The notes under the pieces are model-generated. The model did no database searches. It was not told the DNA's origin and saw nothing but the letters and a program-made list of their open reading frames with translations. Shown piece after piece: positions 23,158-30,569 of a DNA stretch of 33,073 nucleotides. The position numbers were made by a program, and so were the translations under genes. Source of the DNA: Actinomycetes bacterium (GTDB lineage Bacteria > Actinomycetota > Actinomycetes > S36-B12); NCBI GenBank assembly GCA_014190275.1, contig BJGE01000020.1, forward strand, positions 1 through 33,073. The letters are read 5' to 3'. The first letter of the stretch is position 1, and every line of letters begins with the position of its first letter.

Positions 23158-24183
23158 TCACGAAGGAGTAGGGGTTGGTTCTACGTATCCACGGACCCGG
23201 CGGCGCATTGCTGGGTCTTTCAATTTGCTGGCTATGCGCTGTGGCTTGGGCCAGCGCACATCGGTTACGAGTTTCATCGATTCCATCATGCGGATCGCCC
23301 GGGCGCTCATATCGAGTTGGCCTTTCAAGACCCCGTGGCGGGCCAAGGTGGGGTCGGCGTGGTGCAGGCTGTGCCAGGACTCACCAAATGACAAAATCGC
23401 GAGCCAAGGCACATTCGAGGAAAGATCGCGGGTATTAAATGGCCGCGTGCCGAACACATGACAAATTGAGTTGATTGACCAAGTTACGTGATGCACGAGT
23501 GCGATCCGAATCAGCCCGCCCCAGAACAGGCCCGCGAGTGCGCCCAGCCACGACCAAGTTATCAGCCCGCCGAGGAGCGCCGGCAGCAGAATTGAAGCAG
23601 TGAGGATTGCCGGGAAGAACTGCGAGATGCGGCGCAGATCCTTGTCGGCAGCGATATCCGGGGCGTACTGCTCAATCGGGGTTTGGGCTTCATCAAAGAG
23701 CCAGCCAACGTGGGCGTAGTAGAGGCCTTTAGCAATAGCGCGCTTGGACGTGCCGTAACGCCAGGGGGAGTGTGGGTCGCCAACCTCGTCCGAGAACTGG
23801 TGGTGCTTGCGGTGGTCGGCAACCCATTGATCAAGTGAGCCTTGGATCGCCATCGAGCCGGCGATGGCCAACCCGATCTTTACCGCGCGCGGGGCCTTGA
23901 AGGCACCGTGCGTGAAGCAACGGTGGTATCCCAAAGTGATGCCACCGGCGGTGACGGCCCAGAAGAAAAGGATCAGGCCGACGTCAACCCAGGTAAAGAA
24001 GCCGGCCCAGAAAATCGCCAGTGGGATCGCCGCGATGACTGCAAGCAAGGGTAAAATGACGAACGCCGCGATGGTGATTTTCATGCTGTCATTGAGGAGG
24101 CCTTCGTCAGTTTGGCCGCGAACCCCACTATTGGTAAAACTCGTCATGGCTGCATTTTGTTCGAGTTCGGACGTAATCGGCAC
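23158..24183 (-). CDS. Acyl-CoA (stearoyl-CoA type) delta-9 desaturase, DesA3-like
   Basis: 341 residues from GTG 24183, which has AGGGAG five bases upstream; the ATG at 24147 has no ribosome binding site, and the frame further upstream runs into the tRNA-Gln gene. Membrane di-iron desaturase that introduces a double bond into acyl chains. His box 1 is H-R-C-F-T-H (87-92), box 2 is H-R-K-H-H (124-128) and box 3 is H-S-L-H-H near residue 270. Two membrane hairpins lie before box 1 and between boxes 2 and 3. It also has the W-x-x-x-H and H-V-G-W-L-F signatures. No fused electron carrier is seen. Likely co-transcribed with the TetR gene. Confidence 0.93.
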   Translation of the reverse strand: MPITSELEQNAAMTSFTNSGVRGQTDEGLLNDSMKITIAAFVILPLLAVIAAIPLAIFWAGFFTWVDVGLILFFWAVTAGGITLGYHRCFTHGAFKAPRAVKIGLAIAGSMAIQGSLDQWVADHRKHHQFSDEVGDPHSPWRYGTSKRAIAKGLYYAHVGWLFDEAQTPIEQYAPDIAADKDLRRISQFFPAILTASILLPALLGGLITWSWLGALAGLFWGGLIRIALVHHVTWSINSICHVFGTRPFNTRDLSSNVPWLAILSFGESWHSLHHADPTLARHGVLKGQLDMSARAIRMMESMKLVTDVRWPKPQRIASKLKDPAMRRRVRGYVEPTPTPS

Positions 24184-24204
24184 CGGGCTCCCTAGGGGCT
24201 GTGG

Positions 24205-24249
24205 GGTACCTTCGGTACCGTAACTTACGCTACCGTAACCAAGGTAAGT
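24205..24249. promoter_or_regulatory. Operator cluster upstream of the desaturase-TetR unit
   Basis: Dense overlapping symmetry lies 22-66 bases before the desaturase start. GGTACC-TTC-GGTACC is at 24205-24219. Half-sites CGTAA (24219-24223), TTACG (24225-24229) and CGTAA (24234-24238) form two overlapping inverted repeats. TACCGTAAC is repeated directly at 24216 and 24231. An outer ACTTAC...GTAAGT pair spans 24223-24249. Such a cluster fits cooperative binding of a TetR dimer pair, most simply the adjacent TetR. Confidence 0.65.
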
Positions 24250-24312
24250 GCGCCATTGGAAAACGGTGCATTTAGGGTGATGTCCCCCAAGTGTTTTTGG
24301 GCATGTCATCAA

Positions 24313-24383
24313 TCCCGGGTCGTCTAGCGGCAGGACAGCGGACTTTGAATCCGTCAACGGTGGTTCGATCCCACCCCCGGGAG
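24313..24383 (+). tRNA. tRNA-Gln (anticodon TTG)
   Basis: A 71-base cloverleaf: acceptor TCCCGGG/CCCGGGA, D arm with the AGCGGCAGGA loop, anticodon stem GCGGA/TCCGT with loop C-T-T-T-G-A-A (anticodon TTG), and T arm GGTGG-TTCGATC-CCACC. The discriminator is G, as usual for tRNA-Gln, and the CCA end is not encoded. Confidence 0.96.
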
Positions 24384-24614
24384 CTAATCAACCCCGGGGC
24401 CCCACTCCCGAGGCATTGTTAGTCGACCTTCCCCGCGTGCGGCACCGGGGGCAGGGGTGACGGGGAACCCGTTACTTTGTTCCTGGCCACTAGGTGGTGG
24501 CTTCTGGCTGCTGGGGTGTTCGGGTTCACGCTACGCAAACAACCGGCCCCGACGAAAAGCGGTCAGGGACCAGCAACAGGGTTTAAACACCCCACCTAAC
24601 GGTAGGGACCAGTT
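24384..24614. other. Non-coding stretch with long-range complementarity
   Basis: No convincing gene. TAGGTGG (24491-24497) pairs with CCACCTA (24592-24598), and GGTGTT (24515-24520) with AACACC (24586-24591), giving a 13-bp two-part stem with a 17-base bulge on one side. A near-repeat, A-G-G-G-A-C-C-A-G, occurs at about 24565 and 24604. It lies between tRNA-Gln and the stop codon of the small gene, so it may be the 3' untranslated or terminator region of that gene, or a small RNA. Confidence 0.4.
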
Positions 24615-24803
24615 CTACTCTTCATTACCCTCAAAGCACATAAAGCAAGCTGGGTCTCTCCCCCCAGCGCAAGCAGGACCGTCGTAAGCGGGGTTTAGGG
24701 TGCCGCCGATACCGGCAACTCCAGGCCGGGCCGGGCCCACCCCGAGTGCGAGCCGATCGCAGGCCGCAGAACTAACAGGTGTATTCACTTCAAAACTTGG
24801 CAT
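24615..24803 (-). CDS. Small conserved protein B (62 aa), paralogue of 13566-13736; function unknown
   Basis: ATG 24803 with AGGAG six bases upstream; stop TAG. The sequence begins M-P-S-F-E-V-N-T-P-V-S-S, has D-R-L-A-L-G-V at 16-22 and R-P-G-V-A-G-I at 26-32, then C-A-G-G at 45-48, and ends C-F-x-x-C-F-E-G-N-E-E. Cysteines are at 15, 45, 53 and 56. It aligns without gaps to protein A for the first 48 residues and again at the last seven. Codons of the shared residues differ almost only at third bases. No signal peptide or membrane segment is visible. Like A, it is convergent with an upstream tRNA gene and divergent from a gene for an exported protein. A plus-strand frame over the same bases shows no such conservation. 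Confidence 0.75.
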   Translation of the reverse strand: MPSFEVNTPVSSAACDRLALGVGPARPGVAGIGGTLNPAYDGPACAGGRDPACFMCFEGNEE

Positions 24804-25080
24804 CGGGTGCTCCTAGGGTTTCGCGGGCCAATAACCAATCGGGCGTCCCTTGACACTACGCCATTAACCCTGATTCATCAATGGCTCGACGAGGCCTTTC
24901 TCGCCAGCGGCCCTCAATCCCCTGCCACCGATTGGACTATCCCGCCCCGCAGCGGTCGCGATCGTTGGTTTTTTGGCCTTTGGCATTTTCGTGTGGCAGC
25001 AGATAATCGTGAGTTCTGGTAATCGGCCGGACGTCCTTGCTTACTTCGAACATAAGCCCTTGTAGCGACCCAATGATCAA
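24804..25080. other. Intergenic region between small gene B and the beta-helix gene
   Basis: About 280 bases with promoters presumed for both divergent genes. TTGACA at 24850-24855 is a perfect -35 hexamer, but the sequence 17 bases on (ATTCAT) is a poor -10. A plus-strand frame of 71 codons (24807-25022) starts over the ribosome binding site of gene B and has no support. Nothing else is recognised. Confidence 0.4.
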
Positions 25081-25086
25081 TAAGAT
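25081..25086 (+). promoter_or_regulatory. -10 box of a leaderless transcript for the beta-helix protein
   Basis: TAAGAT, six bases, ATG 25093; identical hexamer and spacing to metG. Confidence 0.5.
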
Positions 25087-25092
25087 CCCAGC

Positions 25093-26601
25093 ATGGCCAT
25101 CTGGGCGACTCGGCGAGCTAGGCGGTCCTTGGTCCCGATGGCCATGGTGGTAGCGCTGGCCTCGGCAGGCCCGGCGCTGGCGTGGACGCCCGATACCCAG
25201 GTGCCGGCGGCTGCGCCCGCGGATGGCGCTTACCCGATGGGGTCGCCGAAGTACCGCACCATCTGGGTTGACCCCAAAGTCGGAAAGGACTCCCGAAGCG
25301 GTGCCACCCGGGGGCAGGCACTGCGCACGCTGGATGCGGCTTGGCGCAAAATTCCGCAGGGCAAGAAAATCACCGGCATAGGCTTCCGAATTCTCATTAC
25401 GCCGGGAGCGCTGAAGCCAACTGATGTTCCAAACTACTTTGAGTCACGCTACGGCACGGCACAGGCACCAATCCTGATCCAACCGGCAAGCGGCAAAGGC
25501 ACTGTCACCCTGCCGGCGGTGAATATCTTTGACACGAGCTATTTGTATTTCATTGGGCTTAAGTTCGCGTCAGATCTAGGTGACGCCGTGCACTGCGAGA
25601 AATGTAATCACTTTCTCCTTCGCGACAGTGTTGTTCGAGGAGCGCCGCGAGCTAGTGGCAAGGTGGGAGATCTGGTGAAGATAAACCAGTCCCAATACGT
25701 GTACTTGGAGAACAACGATATTTCAGGCGCATCCGACAATGTTGTTGATTTCGTAGCGGTGCAGTACGCCACGTTGCTCAATAACAAGATTCATGACGGA
25801 AGCGATTGGTGCGCCTACGCAAAGGGAGGCTCGGCAAGTATTCGTGTTAGCGGCAATGAGATTTATGACTGCGGGACGGGCGGCTTCACCGCTGGGCAAG
25901 GCACCGGATTTCAGTTCATGACGGCGCCTTGGATCAAATACGAAGCATATGACATCGACGTGATCGACAACGTGGTGCACGATGTCGAAGGGGCGGGCCT
26001 TGGCGTGAATGGCGGATACAACGTGCTGATGGCGGGCAACACTCTTTACCGGGTGGGGGAGCGAGACCACCTACTTGAATTCGTGGCCGGGCACAGGTCA
26101 TGTGACGGCGCCGCGGGCGATGATGGGCGAGATAAGTGCCGACAGTTTTTATCCCAAGGGGGTTGGGGAACCACACGAGTTGACGATGGTGAAAATTATG
26201 TTCGCATACCCAATAAGCACGTATATGTGTATAACAACGTGATCGTTAACCCGCCGGGCACGCAGAGTTCGGGCGCCCAAATTACCGTCGCCGCGCCATA
26301 TTCGGGGGAATGGCAGGTGGGTTCGAATGTCGCCGTTCCGACGTTGTTCGACGAGGACCTACAGATCCGTGGGAACCTAATTTGGGATGGGGACGCAGAG
26401 CACAGCAGCGGCCTTGGCGGTGAGGATTCGGGCTGCCGGAGCGCCAATGCCACCTGCAATGTGGGGCAATATCTGGCCGATAATGCCGTTAACCGGGTGT
26501 ACCCGAACCTGGTTGCCCCGGCTGCTGGCAACTACGCCCTGACCCCAGCGACCGCCGCCGCTTTGGCCGCCCAACGGGTGGCTATCCCGGCTTTCAACTA
26601 A
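25093..26601 (+). CDS. Secreted right-handed parallel beta-helix protein (pectate-lyase-like fold)
   Basis: 502 residues. The N-terminus has R-R-A-R-R-S-L-V, a hydrophobic stretch, and a cleavage site after A-L-A (about residue 30); the twin arginines allow Tat as well as Sec export. Residues about 54-75 read [14 protein letters not shown], the usual opening of PbH1/Pel-like proteins. Repeated coils of the form N-x-I-x-[DG]-x-x-D follow ([49 protein letters not shown]). Several Cys residues may form disulfides. Relatives include polysaccharide lyases and epimerases, but I cannot name catalytic residues or a substrate. No carbohydrate gene cluster surrounds it. Confidence 0.82.
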   Translation: MAIWATRRARRSLVPMAMVVALASAGPALAWTPDTQVPAAAPADGAYPMGSPKYRTIWVDPKVGKDSRSGATRGQALRTLDAAWRKIPQGKKITGIGFRILITPGALKPTDVPNYFESRYGTAQAPILIQPASGKGTVTLPAVNIFDTSYLYFIGLKFASDLGDAVHCEKCNHFLLRDSVVRGAPRASGKVGDLVKINQSQYVYLENNDISGASDNVVDFVAVQYATLLNNKIHDGSDWCAYAKGGSASIRVSGNEIYDCGTGGFTAGQGTGFQFMTAPWIKYEAYDIDVIDNVVHDVEGAGLGVNGGYNVLMAGNTLYRVGERDHLLEFVAGHRSCDGAAGDDGRDKCRQFLSQGGWGTTRVDDGENYVRIPNKHVYVYNNVIVNPPGTQSSGAQITVAAPYSGEWQVGSNVAVPTLFDEDLQIRGNLIWDGDAEHSSGLGGEDSGCRSANATCNVGQYLADNAVNRVYPNLVAPAAGNYALTPATAAALAAQRVAIPAFN

Positions 26602-26717
26602 GCACCACCCCGGTCGATAGAGTTAAGCCACCTTCCCCGGTCCGTCGTTGGCGCAGTGCGGTGCTTGGCCCTAGGCACGATCCGCACGAGCACCCGCAGG
26701 TGAGCGAAGGTGGTGGT

Positions 26718-28196
26718 ATGGCGATGAACCGCCCCAGCGCCGTCATCATCCTTGCCGCTGGCGAGGGCACGAGAATGCGGTCTGCGACCCCAAAGGTGCT
26801 GCACAGTATCGCCGGCCGGTCACTGCTTGGCCACGTCATCGAGGCCGCTGCAACTTTGGAACCTGAGCACCTGGTCGTGGTGGTTGGGCACGGCCGCGAC
26901 CAGGTAATTGAGCATATTGCCGAGATTGCCCCGTGGGCGTTGATCGTGGTGCAGGCCGAGCAACATGGCACCGGGCACGCGGTTCGGGTGGCCTTGGAAG
27001 ACCTTGACGCCAAGGGGGCGGTGTTTGGTGATGCTCCACTAGTCGTATTGACCGGAGATACGCCACTGCTAACAGGTGGCACCTTGGTGCAATTGGTCGT
27101 TGCCCATGACGAAGCCAAGGCGGCGGCGACAGTGCTTACCACCCGTCTTGCAGACCCGTTCGGCTATGGCCGGGTAATCCGCGATGCCGCCGGCGGCGTA
27201 CAGCGCATTGTCGAGCAAAAAGATGCCACGGCTGATGAACGAGCGGTTGCTGAAATCAATTCGGGAATGTATGCCTTTGATCTAACAAAACTGCGTGGGG
27301 TCTTGGGCCGCCTGACCGCCGACAATGCCCAAGGCGAGCAGTATCTCCCAGATGTCGTCGGTCTCTTGCGCGGTGACTCAGCTTCGGTTGCGGCGTCAAT
27401 GTGTCTGGACTCAACGGAGATCATGGGGGTAAATGACCGCGTGCAGCTTGCGGCGGCAGCGGCCATCATGCGAGATCGAATCAACACCCGGTGGATGCGT
27501 GATGGAGTAGCGATCGCTGATCCCGCCACCACTTGGCTAGATGTTGACGTCGATATCGAGCCAGATGTCATGATCTTGCCTAACACGACCTTGCGCGGCC
27601 CCACTTCGATTGCATCAGGGGCCCAAATCGGCCCGGGAACCACTTTGGTGTCATGTGAGGTCGCCGAGAATGCCACCGTGATCCACACCTGGGCGGAGCT
27701 AGCGGTTATCGGTGCGGGCAGCCAGGTGGGCCCATTTACCTACCTGCGCCCGGGAACCGTGCTCGGTGCCGATACCAAGGCCGGGGCCTTCGTCGAGATC
27801 AAGAACTCCAATATCGGCGACTCGTCGAAGGTGCCGCACCTGTCATATGTTGGAGATGCCCAGATCGGCACGGGTAGCAATATCGGCGCGGCAACGGTGT
27901 TTGTCAACTATGACGGGGTCGAAAAGCATCGCACCGTCATCGGCGACCATGTGCGAGTTGGCAGTGACACCATGCTCGTGGCACCGGTGACCATCGGAGA
28001 TGGTGCCTACACGGCGGCAGGTTCGGTAATTACCGAGGACGTGCCCCCGGGGGCGATGGGGGTAGGTCGGTCACGGCAACGCAATATTCTCGACTGGGTG
28101 CTACGGCGCCGGCCAGGCACTGACTCTGCGAGGGCTGCAAATCAAGTTATTTCCACTGTAAGTAAATCCGATACTAACGCACAGGAGGATAAGTGA
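26718..28196 (+). CDS. glmU: Bifunctional UDP-N-acetylglucosamine pyrophosphorylase / glucosamine-1-phosphate N-acetyltransferase
   Basis: 492 residues from ATG 26718, preceded by an AAGGTGG-like site; the open frame further upstream has no family similarity. It makes UDP-GlcNAc for peptidoglycan. The N-terminal uridylyltransferase domain starts [20 protein letters not shown] and includes [10 protein letters not shown] and L-T-G-D-T-P-L. The C-terminal left-handed beta-helix acetyltransferase domain has [10 protein letters not shown] and F-V-E-I-K-N-S, then H-L-S-Y-V-G-D-A and [10 protein letters not shown]. The stop overlaps prs by four bases, so the two are coupled. In M. tuberculosis glmU and prsA are likewise adjacent. 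Confidence 0.97.
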   Translation: MAMNRPSAVIILAAGEGTRMRSATPKVLHSIAGRSLLGHVIEAAATLEPEHLVVVVGHGRDQVIEHIAEIAPWALIVVQAEQHGTGHAVRVALEDLDAKGAVFGDAPLVVLTGDTPLLTGGTLVQLVVAHDEAKAAATVLTTRLADPFGYGRVIRDAAGGVQRIVEQKDATADERAVAEINSGMYAFDLTKLRGVLGRLTADNAQGEQYLPDVVGLLRGDSASVAASMCLDSTEIMGVNDRVQLAAAAAIMRDRINTRWMRDGVAIADPATTWLDVDVDIEPDVMILPNTTLRGPTSIASGAQIGPGTTLVSCEVAENATVIHTWAELAVIGAGSQVGPFTYLRPGTVLGADTKAGAFVEIKNSNIGDSSKVPHLSYVGDAQIGTGSNIGAATVFVNYDGVEKHRTVIGDHVRVGSDTMLVAPVTIGDGAYTAAGSVITEDVPPGAMGVGRSRQRNILDWVLRRRPGTDSARAANQVISTVSKSDTNAQEDK

Positions 28197-29194
28197 CCGA
28201 ACTCGTGGTGGCCAACAAGAAGAGATTGGTGCTCCTTGCCGGCCGGTCACATCCGCAGCTGGCAAATCAAGTTGCCCAACACCTTGGTATCCCGCTGTCC
28301 AAGACGACGGCATTTGATTTCGCCAATGGTGAGATCTTCGTGCGTTTCCAGGAGTCGGTGCGCGGTTGCGACGCGTTCGTCCTCCAAAGCCACACGACCC
28401 CGATCAATCAATGGATCATGGAGCAACTCATCATGGTTGATGCGTTGAAACGGGCATCGGCAAAGCGCATAACCGTGGTGATGCCGTTCTACGGTTATGC
28501 GCGCCAAGATAAGAAGCATCGCGGACGCGAGCCCATCTCGGCCAGGTTGATGGCAGACCTGTTCAAGGCCGCTGGCGCTGACCGATTGATGACAGTTGAC
28601 CTGCACACTTCACAGATTCAGGGCTTCTTTGATGGGCCGGTTGATCATCTGTTCGCGCTGCCGCTACTCGCCTCACATGTCTCGAATAAAACTGACCGCT
28701 CGCAGATCACGGTGATCTCACCAGATGCGGGTCGGGTGCGGGTTGCCGAACGGTGGACCGATGTGCTCGGGGCGCCCTTAGCGATCATTCACAAGAGGCG
28801 TGACCCGGATGTGGCGAACCAGGTTCGGGTGCTCGAGGTGGTCGGCGACGTTGAAGGTCGGGTCTGTGTGGTGGTCGACGACATGATCGATACCGGTGGA
28901 ACCATTGTTAAAGCCGCCGAGACCTTATTTGACAACGGCGCAGCCGATGTCATTGTGGCAGCCACCCATGCCATCTTGAGCGAACCGGCGGCCGAGCGAC
29001 TGCAAAATTCGCGGATCTCGGAAGTGATAGTTACCGACACCCTGCCCATTGCCGAGCATCAGGCGTTCGCGAAACTAACGGTTCTTTCGATCTCCCAGAT
29101 TTTGGCCAAGGCGGTCAATGAGGTCTTCACCGACGGCTCGGTGACAAGCATGTTTGAAGATCCCGAGACTGCCGTGGTGAACTCCTCCCACTAG
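28193..29194 (+). CDS. prs: Ribose-phosphate pyrophosphokinase
   Basis: 333 residues from GTG 28193, with AGGAGG upstream, inside the glmU stop (GTGA). It makes PRPP from ribose-5-phosphate and ATP for nucleotide, His, Trp and decaprenyl-phosphate-arabinose synthesis. Class-I motifs are [34 protein letters not shown], the H-K-R-R-D loop, and the PRPP signature [14 protein letters not shown]-rich stem-loop 31 bases after the stop may terminate the glmU-prs message. Confidence 0.97.
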   Translation: MTELVVANKKRLVLLAGRSHPQLANQVAQHLGIPLSKTTAFDFANGEIFVRFQESVRGCDAFVLQSHTTPINQWIMEQLIMVDALKRASAKRITVVMPFYGYARQDKKHRGREPISARLMADLFKAAGADRLMTVDLHTSQIQGFFDGPVDHLFALPLLASHVSNKTDRSQITVISPDAGRVRVAERWTDVLGAPLAIIHKRRDPDVANQVRVLEVVGDVEGRVCVVVDDMIDTGGTIVKAAETLFDNGAADVIVAATHAILSEPAAERLQNSRISEVIVTDTLPIAEHQAFAKLTVLSISQILAKAVNEVFTDGSVTSMFEDPETAVVNSSH

Positions 29195-29225
29195 GAAACC
29201 GGGGGTTAACGAGTACCAGCCAGTG

Positions 29226-29245
29226 CCGGGGCGCTCGTGGCCCGG
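29226..29245 (+). terminator. Possible terminator hairpin after prs
   Basis: CCGGG (29226-29230), 10-base loop, CCCGG (29241-29245), followed by ATTTGGGTT. It is weak because the T-run is short. Confidence 0.35.
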
Positions 29246-29258
29246 ATTTGGGTTGGGC

Positions 29259-29347
29259 TAGACTGCGGCTACTCCTCGGCGAGGGTGACCACCTGCTGGT
29301 CACCGTGATCGACGTGGTCGGCGCCCAACGCGCTTCACCGAGGTGAA
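29259..29347 (+). promoter_or_regulatory. rplY promoter and structured leader
   Basis: TAGACT (29259-29264) is a likely -10, giving a leader of roughly 95 bases. It contains GGTGACCA (29284-29291)-5-base loop-TGGTCACC (29297-29304), a perfect 8-bp stem, and TTCACC (29334-29339)-GA-GGTGAA (29342-29347) just before the AAGGAG ribosome binding site at 29355. GGTGA at 29284 can instead pair with TCACC at 29335, and TCACC at 29300 with GGTGA at 29342, so two exclusive folds are possible. Confidence 0.5.
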
Positions 29348-29367
29348 TTTCGCTAAGGAGAAGTACG

Positions 29368-29952
29368 TTGTCACAGGTAGCAATCACCGCTCAGGCCCGC
29401 TCCGAATTCGGCAAGGGAGCGGCGCGCAAATTACGTCGCGAGGGCCGCATCCCGGCCGTCATCTACGGCAGTGGCAGCGAGTTGCTCCACATCACCCTCC
29501 CCGAGCATGAGCTCAATTTGGCACTTCGCAAGCCGCGGGTGGTGCTCGCGGTCACCTTCGAAGGTTCGACCGTCATCACCAAGCCCCGCGATGTGCAGCG
29601 CGATCCGGTCAAGCGGGTTCTTGAGCACCTTGACCTCGTGATAATTTCCAAACTCGAAGCCGCCACGCGTGGAGACATGGCCGACGCGATGAAGGTTGCT
29701 GAAGTAGCTGCGATCGAAGCCGGCATTGACCCGGGTACGGTCGCTGCGGCGATGCAAGATGCCATCGCACGCGGTGAAGACCCGATGGCAGCTGCCCTTC
29801 ATGCTGTCGCTGACGTTCGCGCACAGGCCGAGGCATATGCCGAGGCCAACAGCGCGCAAGCGGAGGTGGATGATGCAGCGGCAGCGGCCGGGGCGGCCGC
29901 GGCTGCGGCAGCAGCCCCGCCGAGTGCACCAGCCGAACCGGCTGCCGAGTAA
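29368..29952 (+). CDS. rplY: 50S ribosomal protein L25, long CTC form
   Basis: 194 residues from TTG 29368, with AAGGAG seven bases upstream (TTG-TCA-CAG encodes M-S-Q). It binds 5S rRNA. The N-terminal L25 domain reads R-S-E-F-G-K-G-A-A-R-K-L-R-R-E-G-R-I-P-A-V-I-Y-G (about 11-34) and V-Q-R-D-P-V-K-R-V-L-E-H-L-D. The C-terminal CTC/TL5 domain is here mostly acidic and alanine-rich, ending in a low-complexity Ala/Pro tail. The CTC form is linked to general stress in other bacteria. It lies 23 bases before pth. Confidence 0.94.
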   Translation: MSQVAITAQARSEFGKGAARKLRREGRIPAVIYGSGSELLHITLPEHELNLALRKPRVVLAVTFEGSTVITKPRDVQRDPVKRVLEHLDLVIISKLEAATRGDMADAMKVAEVAAIEAGIDPGTVAAAMQDAIARGEDPMAAALHAVADVRAQAEAYAEANSAQAEVDDAAAAAGAAAAAAAAPPSAPAEPAAE

Positions 29953-29975
29953 CGACTTACGAAGACGCAAATCCC

Positions 29976-30569
29976 ATGACCTGGCTCATTGTGGGCCTAG
30001 GCAACCCTGGTCCGGACTATTCGGCGACCCGGCACAATTTTGGCTATTTGTCGGTGTCCGAGATCGCGGTGCGCATGGCCGGGCGGTTGGCAAAGCACAA
30101 GCGCGCCAACGCTCTCGTGCTTGAAGGGCGTCTCGGGGCCCCGGGGAGTTCGGTAAACGCGGTGCTCGCCCAGCCGCTTTCTTTTATGAACGAGTCAGGC
30201 GGGCCGGTGAAAGCGTTGATGCAGTTCTATGACGTTGCCGATGAAAACCTAATAGTGCTGCATGACGAACTTGACATCCCCTTCGGCAGCATTCGAGTGA
30301 AGTTCGGCGGCGGTGATAACGGCCACAATGGTTTGAAGAGCATTCGCAAGGCGGTCGGTACGGGTGAGTACCTGCGGGTCCGTCTAGGGATCGGCCGCCC
30401 CGTAGGGCGACAGGATCCGGCGGATTTCGTCCTAAAGCCATTTCCTTCGGCGCAGCGGGCCGAAGCCGTTGTGCTGGTGGCGCGCGGTGCTGATGCTGCT
30501 GAGTCTTTAGTTTTCGAGGGGCTTGAGCGCACCCAGAACATTTTCAATGGTGATGGTGAGGTGGGGTAG
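29976..30569 (+). CDS. pth: Peptidyl-tRNA hydrolase
   Basis: 197 residues. It releases tRNA from prematurely dropped peptidyl-tRNA. The opening W-L-I-V-G-L-G-N-P-G-P-D-Y-S-A-T-R-H-N-F-G contains the substrate-binding Asn and catalytic His. P-L-S-F-M-N-E-S-G and L-H-D-E-L-D-I-P-F-G (catalytic Asp) follow, then G-G-G-D-N-G-H-N-G-L-K-S-I. The usual rplY-pth pairing is kept. Its TAG stop is directly followed by the ATG of the next gene. Confidence 0.97.
   Translation: MTWLIVGLGNPGPDYSATRHNFGYLSVSEIAVRMAGRLAKHKRANALVLEGRLGAPGSSVNAVLAQPLSFMNESGGPVKALMQFYDVADENLIVLHDELDIPFGSIRVKFGGGDNGHNGLKSIRKAVGTGEYLRVRLGIGRPVGRQDPADFVLKPFPSAQRAEAVVLVARGADAAESLVFEGLERTQNIFNGDGEVG

Noticed and set aside
24184-24357. 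N-terminal extension of the desaturase to 24357
   Set aside because: It would run through the operator cluster and into the tRNA-Gln gene; GTG 24183 has a proper ribosome binding site.
24457-24687. 76-codon plus-strand frame overlapping small gene B
   Set aside because: It overlaps the 3' end of gene B, whose own frame shows silent-site conservation with gene A; this frame does not.
24807-25022. 71-codon plus-strand frame with a Trp-rich end
   Set aside because: It would begin at a GTG on top of the gene B ribosome binding site, has no ribosome site of its own, and resembles nothing known.
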